This document shows, piece by piece, positions 25,779-33,249 of a stretch of DNA of 64,000 bases. The notes under the pieces are model-generated. The model saw only the letters and a program-made list of their open reading frames with translations. It made no database searches and was not told the DNA's origin. The stretch comes from GCA-003244245 sp963712995 (GTDB lineage Bacteria; Actinomycetota; Actinomycetes; Mycobacteriales; Pseudonocardiaceae). Where the stretch lies: positions 1 through 64,000 of the forward strand of contig CAVQKH010000036.1 of the NCBI GenBank assembly GCA_963712995.1, read 5' to 3'. Both the position numbers and the translations under genes were made by a program. The first letter of the stretch is position 1; every line of letters begins with the position of its first letter.

Positions 25779-27128
25779 GTGGCGACGCACCCGTTGTTGC
25801 ACCGGTTGGCGAAATTCGGAAACGCTGACGCTGTGGTCTGCGCTACACAGACCTACAGCTATGAATACCTGCTCGGATTGGTCGACGACTGGCGCAACTA
25901 CCTCGACATCCGTGGAATACGGGCCGGCGAGGTCGTGACGCTGGAGGGGGCGTACTCGCCCCATGTGTGTGCCGGACTTCTGGCGCTGATCGAACGGGGC
26001 GCGATCATCGTGCCGCTCACCACGCTGCCGCAGGCCAAGCGCGCCGAGTTCCTCGACGTTGCCCAGGTCGAGGTCGTCATCGAGGTCGATGACCAGGGAC
26101 GCCGCCACGGTGAGCGCACAGGCCGGCGCGCTGAGCACGAGTTGTACGACTCACTGCGCCACGCCGGCACGCCGGGTCTGGTGCTGTTCAGCTCGGGCAC
26201 GACCGGGCGAAGCAAGGCCTCGGTGCTCGATTTCGACAAGGTGATCGATCGTTACGGCGACCCCAAACAACCCCGCCGAATTCTCTCTTTCCTGAGCCTT
26301 GACCATATCGGTGGTGTCAACACATTGCTGCACACCCTGAGCCAGGGCGGCACGGTCGTCACGGTCGCACAACGCACCCCGGATGCGGTCTTCGCAGCGA
26401 TCGCCGCGCATGAGGTCCAGATACTGCCGACAACTCCCACATTCCTCAACATGGTGTTGATATCGGGGGCGCACCAGCGGCACTCGACCCAATCACTGAC
26501 GTTGATCACCTACGGCACGGAGCCGATGCCGTTGCAGACCCTGCGGCGATTAACAGCGGCGTTGCCCTCGGTCCGGTTCAAACAGACCTACGGACTTTCC
26601 GAGCTCGGCATCCTGTCCACTCGTTCGAAGGGTGACGACACGCTCTGGTTCAAGCTGGGTAGCACCGCCGGGTTCGAACACAAGATCGTCGACGGGGTGC
26701 TCTGGGTGCGCTCACGGATGGCGATGCTCGGCTACCTGAACGCCCCAGCGCCGTTCGACGACGACGGTTTTTTCAACACTCAGGACGTGGTGGAGACCGA
26801 CGGCGAGTACATCCGCATTCTGGGACGCCGCTCGGAAATCATCAACGTCGGCGGTGAGAAAGTCTATCCGAGCGAGGTCGAAAACGTTCTGCTGGAAATT
26901 CCGAATATCGTGGACGCCTCGGTGACCGGCCGCCCGAGCCATGTCGTCGGCATGGTCGTGAAGGCGACCGTGCAACTGCTCGAGAGCGAGGACGGACGCG
27001 CCCTCGGGCGCCGGGTGCGGGAGTACTGCCGCGAGCGACTGGAACCTTTCAAGGTCCCGGCCGTCGTCGAGATCTCCACCACGCCACAGCATTCCGACCG
27101 CTTCAAGAAGATCAGGCACGGGGTGTGA
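25779..27128 (+). CDS. AMP-dependent acyl/aryl ligase (ANL superfamily)
   Basis: 449 residues. It should activate a carboxylic acid as acyl-AMP and pass it to CoA or, more likely here, to the ACP encoded two genes downstream. ANL motifs are complete: Phe-Ser-Ser-Gly-Thr-Thr-Gly-Arg-Ser-Lys (A3), Tyr-Gly-Thr-Glu-Pro-Met, Gln-Thr-Tyr-Gly-Leu-Ser-Glu, Gly-Arg-Arg-Ser-Glu-Ile-Ile-Asn-Val-Gly-Gly-Glu-Lys-Val-Tyr-Pro (hinge), and a C-terminal Lys-Lys-Ile-Arg-His (about K444) for the adenylation step. It is shorter than typical fatty acyl-CoA synthetases. GTG 25779 has AGGAGAG 4-5 bases upstream; ATG 25743 is a weaker alternative. A TTA codon is at 26550. Confidence 0.85.
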   Translation: MATHPLLHRLAKFGNADAVVCATQTYSYEYLLGLVDDWRNYLDIRGIRAGEVVTLEGAYSPHVCAGLLALIERGAIIVPLTTLPQAKRAEFLDVAQVEVVIEVDDQGRRHGERTGRRAEHELYDSLRHAGTPGLVLFSSGTTGRSKASVLDFDKVIDRYGDPKQPRRILSFLSLDHIGGVNTLLHTLSQGGTVVTVAQRTPDAVFAAIAAHEVQILPTTPTFLNMVLISGAHQRHSTQSLTLITYGTEPMPLQTLRRLTAALPSVRFKQTYGLSELGILSTRSKGDDTLWFKLGSTAGFEHKIVDGVLWVRSRMAMLGYLNAPAPFDDDGFFNTQDVVETDGEYIRILGRRSEIINVGGEKVYPSEVENVLLEIPNIVDASVTGRPSHVVGMVVKATVQLLESEDGRALGRRVREYCRERLEPFKVPAVVEISTTPQHSDRFKKIRHGV

Positions 27129-27130
27129 CC

Positions 27131-27874
27131 ATGGGGACATCAGAGTGCGCCAAGGTCGCGGTGGTCACCGGCGGCAGCCGCGGTCTCGGACAGGTCCTGG
27201 TGAAACGTCTGCTGCAGGAGGGCTGGCAGGTCGCCACCTGTAGCCGCTCCGCCAACACCTTCGTCAAAAACACCCTCGTGGAGCAGGAGAATGACTTCTT
27301 CTGGGCCGCCGCCGATCTGGCCGAACCGCAGACGCTGCGGGATTTCGTCACCGACGTGACGCGTCGCTTCGGCCGCATCGACCTGTTGATCAACAACGCC
27401 GCCGTGCTGCACCAGCAGCTGCTACTCACCATGCCGCCCAAGCAGGTCGCCGAACTGGTGATGACCAACCTCGTCGCTCCCATCACGATTGCCCAGGCCT
27501 GCGCGCGGGCCATGACCCGCCGCGGCGCCGGAGGACACATTCTCAACGTGTCATCGATCAACGCCGTCCGGGGCTACCGAGGTGTGGCGGTCTACTCGGC
27601 GGCCAAGGCCGGCCTCGACGGATTCAGCCGAAGCCTCGCCCGCGAGCTCGGTGCGTTCAACATCCGGGTGAATTCCGTAGTGCCCGGATTCTTCGAAAGC
27701 GACATGACGGCGGAGGTGACCGATGTCAATCGGGAACGGATCGCCCGGAATACGCCGCTGGGACGCCTCGCGCATATCGATGAGGTGGCCAACGTCGTGA
27801 TGTTCCTGGTTTCGTCCGACTCATCCTTCGTGACAGGCCAGACGATCGTTGTTGATGGAGGTATCACATGCTAG
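27131..27874 (+). CDS. Short-chain dehydrogenase/reductase, FabG-like
   Basis: 247 residues, classical SDR: NAD(P)-binding Thr-Gly-Gly-Ser-Arg-Gly-Leu-Gly (13-20), Asn-Asn-Ala-Ala, catalytic Ser in Asn-Val-Ser-Ser, Tyr-x-x-x-Lys (Tyr-Ser-Ala-Ala-Lys), and the end Gly-Gln-Thr-Ile-Val-Val-Asp-Gly-Gly. It probably reduces a beta-keto or oxidises a hydroxy group on an ACP/CoA-bound or released intermediate. The start overlaps or abuts the ligase stop (GTG 27125 or ATG 27131), and the ACP start overlaps its own stop, so the three genes are translationally coupled. Confidence 0.88.
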   Translation: MGTSECAKVAVVTGGSRGLGQVLVKRLLQEGWQVATCSRSANTFVKNTLVEQENDFFWAAADLAEPQTLRDFVTDVTRRFGRIDLLINNAAVLHQQLLLTMPPKQVAELVMTNLVAPITIAQACARAMTRRGAGGHILNVSSINAVRGYRGVAVYSAAKAGLDGFSRSLARELGAFNIRVNSVVPGFFESDMTAEVTDVNRERIARNTPLGRLAHIDEVANVVMFLVSSDSSFVTGQTIVVDGGITC

Positions 27875-28167
27875 CGCTATCAGCCGTTTCCACCGTGGTG
27901 CGCAACGAGATCCGCGCACTACTGAGCGAATCAGGTGAAGAGATTGAAAATTTGACCGATGACGACCAGTTACATGATCTCGGACTGAATTCCCTGCTGC
28001 TGGCTCGATTGATCATCCAGTTGGAGGCTGAGCTCGGAGTCGACCCGTTCAGCGAGCACGTGACGATCTCCGACGCCCGGTCGGTGGGTGCCCTGGCAGC
28101 CGTCTACGAGGACGCACTGGTAGGCGCCGCCCATGGAGAACAGGTGAAGCACAGCGACGCCGCCTGA
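27868..28167 (+). CDS. Acyl carrier protein
   Basis: 99 residues. The phosphopantetheine site is S42 in Asp-Leu-Gly-Leu-Asn-Ser-Leu-Leu-Leu-Ala-Arg-Leu, at the head of helix II. The preceding Gln-Leu-His-Asp-Leu and following Glu-Ala-Glu-Leu-Gly-Val resemble discrete ACPs/PCPs of specialised metabolism. The ATG overlaps the SDR stop (ATGCTAG). It should carry the acyl unit loaded by the AMP-ligase. A TTA codon is at 27970. Confidence 0.88.
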   Translation: MLALSAVSTVVRNEIRALLSESGEEIENLTDDDQLHDLGLNSLLLARLIIQLEAELGVDPFSEHVTISDARSVGALAAVYEDALVGAAHGEQVKHSDAA

Positions 28168-28201
28168 ACCGTGGTAGCGCGCCTGAGGAATGGAGTTGAT
28201 G

Positions 28202-29272
28202 ATGGGGCACACCCCACTGCTGTACCGGTCGATCGACGATTACCTGGGACCGGCAGAAACGAGGTTCTTCGGCCACGGATACCGGCGTGCCCAGTATCGG
28301 GTCGCCGACATCACGACCACACCTGCGGACTGCGCAGATGCTGGCGTTCGCGCCACGGTCACCGTCGAATACCCACGGGACTGGTCGGTGAAGGAGACCG
28401 ACGTCGATCTCCGGCCTCATCTCAGCACGGTCGACATGCTCGTGCTAGGCGTGCAGTTCAGCGAGCTGCACCTGGCCCAGGCATATGGTCTCGACGAGAT
28501 CTCACGCCGAACGGCGTGGCTGCGTCGAGTGACGCTGCGCGCTGGCTCCGCACCGCAGGAGGATCTGGTCGGTCTCGCGGGTGCTGCGAAACTCCGTGAA
28601 ACAAAGCCCGTCTCGGATGCACCGAACCTCTTCGTCTCGGTGTACGACTGCCGGATCGGCCAGATGCAGGCGCGATGCGAGATCGAGCACCAGATTGTTC
28701 ATCGAGCAGATCGCGCGAAATCCTACGAGTCGATCGAGGAGGCTCTGGGCCCTGCCGAATCCCGCTACTACGGCGATGGGTTCAAGGCCAGGCAGCAGCA
28801 CATCGAGGACGTGCGGGTCGACATGGCGACGCTCCAGTCGAGCGCCACTGTGCGGATCGAATCAACCGAACAGGGCCATGCCGCGACAGGAGGCATCGAC
28901 GGACGATACCACCCCTCACTGTCCATGATCGACTGCTTCGTGGTGAACCTGCAGATGGCGCAGGTATTGATGTACGAAATGGATTCGGTGCAGCGACAGG
29001 ACAGCAACACACTGTGGATGCTGCGCACGGTGCTGGACGCCACCCGGCCGCACCGGCCTTGTACCGAACCGCTCGAGGCGCGCGCCTCGATCTCCCGGAA
29101 ACACCTGCTACCCCTGCGCGGAGGTACCTGGCGAAACGTCGACATCGTGGGTGACTGTGGCGGTGTGAGCCTGCGGGCTTCCTTCGCTCACGAATTACCG
29201 AAAAACGCCACAGTCACGTCGGAGGAGACGACGTCATTACCCGCGACCCGCGATGGGAGATGGACACGATGA
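28202..29272 (+). CDS. AvrD-family protein (syringolide-synthase-like)
   Basis: 356 residues from ATG 28202 (GGAG 6 bases upstream; ATG 28199 and 28190 are also in frame). The protein matches the AvrD family by Ser-Ile-Asp-Asp-Tyr-Leu-Gly-Pro ... Arg-Phe-Phe-Gly-x-Gly-Tyr, Tyr-Pro-x-Asp-Trp-Ser, His-Leu-Ser-Thr-Val-Asp, Ser-Met-Ile-Asp-Cys-Phe-Val and Ser-Asn-Thr-Leu-Trp-Met. AvrD of Pseudomonas syringae directs synthesis of syringolides, acyl-sugar elicitors, probably by joining a beta-ketoacyl unit to a pentulose. It has no signal peptide and is cytosolic. The two halves resemble each other, as in double-hotdog proteins. It follows the ACP gene by 34 bases and overlaps the next gene by ATGA. 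TTA codons are at 29195 and 29237. Confidence 0.83.
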   Translation: MGHTPLLYRSIDDYLGPAETRFFGHGYRRAQYRVADITTTPADCADAGVRATVTVEYPRDWSVKETDVDLRPHLSTVDMLVLGVQFSELHLAQAYGLDEISRRTAWLRRVTLRAGSAPQEDLVGLAGAAKLRETKPVSDAPNLFVSVYDCRIGQMQARCEIEHQIVHRADRAKSYESIEEALGPAESRYYGDGFKARQQHIEDVRVDMATLQSSATVRIESTEQGHAATGGIDGRYHPSLSMIDCFVVNLQMAQVLMYEMDSVQRQDSNTLWMLRTVLDATRPHRPCTEPLEARASISRKHLLPLRGGTWRNVDIVGDCGGVSLRASFAHELPKNATVTSEETTSLPATRDGRWTR

Positions 29273-29982
29273 AACTTGCAGTTTCCGGGACCTATTCGTC
29301 AGGGAAGACCCTGACCGTGATGGCGCTGTCCCATTACACCGGAATTCCGCGCACGCTCGCGAAGGCGATCCGTGAGATCATGCCGGCAGCCGTGCCTGGC
29401 AAGAGACTCGCGCAGTGCACACCCGCCGAGTTCTTGCAGCTCATGATGCGTCGACACGTTGAACGTGCCGTGCATGAGTGCCGGCTGCCGAACGGCTTCG
29501 TCTCGGATGGATCGTCCCTGCAGGAATGGCTCTACGGGGCGGCGCGGGTCATGCACGGCATGAACCCGAACGCGACAGCCCACCTGGACAGTGCGGAGAA
29601 GACCGAACACGACGACCAGATGCGATTTTTCGAGCAGGTGGTCGCTCAGTTCGGGCACGCGTTCAAGCAGCACGTCAAGGCCACCTTCGATGCGTTCGTC
29701 CATCTACGTCACGAACTACCGATCGCGAACGACGGTCACCGGCCGATGAACGACCGTTTCCGGTCGACGATCGACGACATGTTACTGGCCACCCTGGACG
29801 AGTTACGAATCCCGTATCACGTGGTGGGTGGTGGTCTTTCCGAACGGTTGAGGGTGATCGTGGAGCTGTTCGACTTCCCGACCGTGATGGGAGTCGAGGA
29901 GTCTATAGCCCTCGCTCGCGAGGAGTACTCGAAGCTGGACATGAGGCTGGAAACCGAACGCGCCCGGATCGTTCGGGTATGA
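29269..29982 (+). CDS. P-loop ATP-binding protein, AAA_28/NadR-kinase-like
   Basis: 237 residues from ATG 29269, which overlaps the AvrD stop (ATGA). A Walker A loop Gly-Thr-Tyr-Ser-Ser-Gly-Lys-Thr is at 7-14; Phe-Val-Ser-Asp-Gly-Ser near 80 looks like the acidic catalytic/Mg-binding position of NadR- and nucleoside-kinase-like AAA_28 proteins. Later Arg-rich segments could form a lid. The usual AAA+ features (sensor 2, arginine finger) are not evident, so I favour a small-molecule kinase over a remodelling ATPase, by inference. Coupling to AvrD suggests it acts on the AvrD substrate or product. TTA codons are at 29782 and 29803. Confidence 0.65.
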   Translation: MKLAVSGTYSSGKTLTVMALSHYTGIPRTLAKAIREIMPAAVPGKRLAQCTPAEFLQLMMRRHVERAVHECRLPNGFVSDGSSLQEWLYGAARVMHGMNPNATAHLDSAEKTEHDDQMRFFEQVVAQFGHAFKQHVKATFDAFVHLRHELPIANDGHRPMNDRFRSTIDDMLLATLDELRIPYHVVGGGLSERLRVIVELFDFPTVMGVEESIALAREEYSKLDMRLETERARIVRV

Positions 29983-30008
29983 GGCCCCGACACGTTGGAC
30001 GCTCTGCG

Positions 30009-30620
30009 TCAGGGCGTGGCTCCCACGGTGCTGGGCAACGCCAGGCGCCGCGCGGCCGCTACCACGGCGGCGCGGCGCCTGGCGCGTTCGACTTCGTTGT
30101 TGCCATCCGCTCCGGTGAGCATGCGGGCGACCTGCGGCACGGCGAACCACCACGCCGACAACGCGATGATGAAAAAGACCAGATACCCCGCATCCGGCTG
30201 ACCGGTCAGCACTCCATCCCGCTGGGCGGAGGCGAACGCGTCAACCTTGCGTTGGTAGTACTCCGCGCGCCCGACCTCGTCGGGAACCTCCCCGTCGAAG
30301 GCCAGCCCCTCCCAGTGCAACAGCCGAGCCAGCTGCGGGTTCGCGGAGTGGTAGTCGAAGATCTGACCGGCGAACTCACCGACGTCCTCAGCCCGTATCG
30401 ACTCCAGCGGCACCGCCGCCGCGACCTTGGCGAGCTCGTCACAGAGCACGGTCGCGAAGAGCTGCTCCTTGTTGCCGAAGTAGTTGTACAGCCGCTCCTT
30501 GTTGATTCCCGCCCGCGCAGCGATACGGTCCATGGTCGTTCCGTCCAGGCCCCGCGCCGCGAACTCGTCGGTCGCCGCCTGCTTGAGCCGCCGTCGGGTC
30601 TCCGCAGTGTTCCAGGCCAC
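30009..30620 (-). CDS. TetR-family repressor
   Basis: 203 residues from GTG 30620. The N-terminal DNA-binding domain (about 9-55) has the TetR pattern Arg-Leu-Lys-Gln-Ala-Ala ... Thr-Thr-Met-Asp-Arg-Ile-Ala-Ala-Arg-Ala-Gly-Ile-Asn-Lys-Glu-Arg-Leu-Tyr-Asn-Tyr-Phe. The C-terminal ligand domain ends with a hydrophobic helix. It is divergent from the MFS gene; two TCCAAC-N6-GTTG sites in the shared region are the likely operators, so it probably represses the exporter (and itself) until the product or a related ligand binds. Confidence 0.9.
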   Translation of the reverse strand: MAWNTAETRRRLKQAATDEFAARGLDGTTMDRIAARAGINKERLYNYFGNKEQLFATVLCDELAKVAAAVPLESIRAEDVGEFAGQIFDYHSANPQLARLLHWEGLAFDGEVPDEVGRAEYYQRKVDAFASAQRDGVLTGQPDAGYLVFFIIALSAWWFAVPQVARMLTGADGNNEVERARRRAAVVAAARRLALPSTVGATP

Positions 30621-30634
30621 GCCGACAGTCTAAC

Positions 30635-30699
30635 TCCAACTACAACGTTGACAATGGCCGCGCCGTGTCTTAACGTCAGATCCAACGATTTAGTTGGAT
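30635..30699. promoter_or_regulatory. Two TetR operator copies (TCCAAC-N6-GTTG)
   Basis: Site 1 (30635-30650) reads TCCAAC TACAAC GTTG. Site 2 (30680-30699) is a perfect inverted repeat ATCCAAC-GATTTA-GTTGGAT. The sites have the same half-sites and spacing, sit in the tetR-MFS divergent region and bracket a near-consensus promoter, so binding would block transcription of the exporter. Confidence 0.7.
30648..30676 (+). promoter_or_regulatory. Sigma70-type promoter for the MFS gene
   Basis: TTGACA at 30648-30653, a 17-bp spacer, then TAACGT at 30671-30676. The -35 box overlaps operator 1 and operator 2 covers the predicted start site. The MFS start codon is 115 bases downstream. Confidence 0.6.
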
Positions 30700-30790
30700 T
30701 TGGTCCGTGTCCGGTCTGGGCGGAGCCCGGCACCTCTGGCCGGCACGGCGCTGCCGTGACCGGTATGAACGCTAAGGACGGGACAAGAAG

Positions 30791-32065
30791 ATGAGCGAGG
30801 ACATCTCGAACCCGGCACCCACCGCGAAGCAACTCACCTCGACCACGACCCTGAGTCGCGGGCTTATCGCGGCGATGGCGTTCGCCACCGGGGCGGTGGT
30901 CGCCAATCTGTACTACATCCAGCCGCTGGCACAGACGCTTTCGAGGGAGTTCCACGCTTCGAGCAGCGCAGTCGGAATGGTCATCACATTGCTCCCGATC
31001 GGCTACGCGATCGGCCTCGCGACGCTCGTACCGCTCGGCGACCTGTTGGAGCGGCGCCGGCTACTCGCGACGATGCTCAGCGGCTGCGTGATCGGTCTGG
31101 TCGTGATGGCGCTGGCTCCCTCATTGCTCGTGCTGGGAGTCGCCGCCGCCGTGGTCGGGCTGACGTCGGTGGCCACACATGTGATCGTGCCGCTGGCCGC
31201 GCAACTTGCCGCGAAGCAACGGCAGGGCAGGGTCATCAGCACGGTGATGAGCGGGCTGTTGCTCGGTATCCTGCTGTCCCGGGCGGTGTCCGGGCTGGTG
31301 TCCTCGGTGGCAGGTTGGCGTGCCGTGTTCGGGCTCGCTGCGCTGGTCACCGCTGGGGTGACGTTCTTGTTGTGGCGGCAGCTGCCCAGGATCGCCGCCA
31401 CCGTGCGGATGAGCTATGCGGCACTTCTGACTTCGGTGCTCCACCTGATTCGCGACGAGCCAGTCCTGCGGATACGGATCTTCTATGGCGCGATGATGTT
31501 CGCGTCGTTCAGCGCGTTCTGGACCAGCGTCGGCTTCCTACTCGGCCGCCCACCATACGAATGGAATGACGCGCAAATCGGTGCGTTCGCGCTCCTGGGT
31601 GCGATGGGCGCAGTGGCGGTGAAATCAGGCGGATGGCTGGCGGACCGCGGCTTGGCGCTGATGACGACCGGTGCGTTCCTGTGTATCATGGTGTTCTCGT
31701 ACGTGCTGCTGGAATTCGGCGCGACCTCGGCGGTGGCGCTGGGGGCAGGCGCCATATTGATGGATCTGGGTTGTCAAGGAACACACATCTGCAACCAAAC
31801 GCTGATCTTTCCACTGCGACCAGAGGCGCGCAGCCGACTCAATACCGCCTACATGACCTCGGGCTTCATCGCCGCATCAGTGGGTAGTGCGTTGTCCGCG
31901 ATCATTTATCCGGTTTACGGATGGACCGGGGTGTGCGTTCTCGGCGCGGTTTTCCCGACGGTGGCCGCTCTAGCGTGGCTCATCGAGACCGTTCGCAAAT
32001 TCCGGTCCCGAGTGTCATACAGATCAAGTCCAGGCTCAGAAATCCAGTCGGTGAACGCGACGTAA
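30791..32065 (+). CDS. MFS transporter, drug/metabolite exporter type
   Basis: 424 residues with twelve predicted membrane helices and the MFS loop motif between helices 2 and 3 (Gly-Asp-Leu-Leu-Glu-Arg-Arg). An Asn-Leu-Tyr-Tyr-Ile-Gln-Pro-Leu stretch in helix 1 is typical of the YnfM/YgaY-like branch. It is the likely proton-driven exporter of the cluster product, controlled by the divergent TetR. The C-terminal tail (Ser-Pro-Gly-Ser) is short and polar. Confidence 0.88.
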   Translation: MSEDISNPAPTAKQLTSTTTLSRGLIAAMAFATGAVVANLYYIQPLAQTLSREFHASSSAVGMVITLLPIGYAIGLATLVPLGDLLERRRLLATMLSGCVIGLVVMALAPSLLVLGVAAAVVGLTSVATHVIVPLAAQLAAKQRQGRVISTVMSGLLLGILLSRAVSGLVSSVAGWRAVFGLAALVTAGVTFLLWRQLPRIAATVRMSYAALLTSVLHLIRDEPVLRIRIFYGAMMFASFSAFWTSVGFLLGRPPYEWNDAQIGAFALLGAMGAVAVKSGGWLADRGLALMTTGAFLCIMVFSYVLLEFGATSAVALGAGAILMDLGCQGTHICNQTLIFPLRPEARSRLNTAYMTSGFIAASVGSALSAIIYPVYGWTGVCVLGAVFPTVAALAWLIETVRKFRSRVSYRSSPGSEIQSVNAT

Positions 32066-32077
32066 GACAAGGAGGCA

Positions 32078-33064
32078 ATGATGTTTCAACGAGTACTTGG
32101 CAGCCAGGGTTTGAAGGTCTCGGCGGTTGGCCTGGGTTGTATGGGTATGTCGTTCGCGTACGGCGTGGCGGATGAACACCAGAGCGTTGCCACCATTCAT
32201 AGGGCACTCGAACTCGGTGTCACATTTTTCGATACCGCCGATATGTATGGTCCCGAGACGAATGAGCGTTTGGTGGGTCGGGCGCTGGCGGGCCGACGTG
32301 ATGAGGTGACTCTGGCTACCAAGTTCGGCGGCCGATCACTGGAAGATCCGGACCGTGGGCCCGATGGCCGACCCGAGTATGTCCACCGCGCGGCCGACCG
32401 TTCGCTGGAACGTCTCGGTGTGGATCACATCGATCTGTACTACCTGCACCGATCTGATCCCTCTGTCCCCATCGAGGATACCGTTGGTGCGATGGCCGAG
32501 TTGGTGAGCGCTGGCAAGGTCCGTTTTCTCGGTCTTTCGGAGGCCTCGGCAGCCACGATCCGTCGTGCCCACGCGACACACCGCCTCAGCGTCGTGCAGA
32601 GCGAGTACTCGCTGTGGACCCGTGACATGGAGAGCGAGGTGATCCCCACGCTGCGGGAGCTGGGCATCGGGTTCGTGGCCTACAGCCCGCTCGGGCGAGG
32701 TTTTCTGACCGGGCAGATCACCTCGTTGGATAACCTCGCCGAGGATGACTGGCGACGCGCAAGCCCGCGCTTTATGGGCGAGAATTTCACTCATAACCAG
32801 AAAATCCTGGACCGAGTACGCGCCATCGCCGAGGCGAAGGGTGTGACATCCGCGCAACTCGCGCTCGCCTGGGTGCTCAGTCAAGGCGAGGACATAGTGC
32901 CGATCCCCGGCACCACTAAGCCGTACCGCGTCGAGGAGAACATCACGGCCCTGAGCCTCCGCCTGACCGACGAGGATCTGCGCCAGCTCGGCGAGGCTGC
33001 CCCCATGGGAGCCGCGGCGGGCAGCCGCTACCCGGCCGCGATGATGAGCCTCCTCAACCGCTGA
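32078..33064 (+). CDS. Aldo/keto reductase
   Basis: 328 residues, an AKR TIM-barrel oxidoreductase (AKR13-like). The catalytic tetrad is visible: D52 and Y57 in Asp-Thr-Ala-Asp-Met-Tyr, K82 in Thr-Lys-Phe-Gly and H124 in Tyr-Leu-His. C-terminal Pro-Ile-Pro-Gly-Thr and the Arg-Val-Glu-Glu-Asn region bind NADPH. It starts 12 bases after the MFS gene behind AAGGAGG, so it is in the same transcript, and may reduce a carbonyl of the cluster product or detoxify it. Confidence 0.9.
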   Translation: MMFQRVLGSQGLKVSAVGLGCMGMSFAYGVADEHQSVATIHRALELGVTFFDTADMYGPETNERLVGRALAGRRDEVTLATKFGGRSLEDPDRGPDGRPEYVHRAADRSLERLGVDHIDLYYLHRSDPSVPIEDTVGAMAELVSAGKVRFLGLSEASAATIRRAHATHRLSVVQSEYSLWTRDMESEVIPTLRELGIGFVAYSPLGRGFLTGQITSLDNLAEDDWRRASPRFMGENFTHNQKILDRVRAIAEAKGVTSAQLALAWVLSQGEDIVPIPGTTKPYRVEENITALSLRLTDEDLRQLGEAAPMGAAAGSRYPAAMMSLLNR

Positions 33065-33153
33065 AGATCCAGCACCGAAATCCCGGAAGTGCCGCCAGAA
33101 CCTCGCGACAGCAGGGAATGAAGGGGAGATTCGTGATCCCCGTCCCTCGCATG

Positions 33154-33200
33154 AAGGTACCGGAGAATTAGGCTGAGACAGCCGAACTCTCCGGTACCTT
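33154..33200 (+). terminator. Terminator after the MFS-AKR operon
   Basis: A 16-bp stem with one mismatch (AAGGTACCGGAGAATT paired with AACTCTCCGGTACCTT), with a smaller GGCT/AGCC stem nested in the loop, followed by TATTTG. It ends the plus-strand operon 90 bases after the AKR stop and could also act on the convergent luxR transcript. Confidence 0.8.
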
Positions 33201-33204
33201 TATT

Positions 33205-33236
33205 TGTCACCCGCTTCGACTGTCACCCGCTTCGAC
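33205..33236. repeat. 16-nt tandem duplication
   Basis: TGTCACCCGCTTCGAC occurs twice back to back at 33205-33220 and 33221-33236, between the terminator and the luxR stop codon. No function is evident. Confidence 0.9.
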
Positions 33237-33249
33237 GGCACGGCGATCA

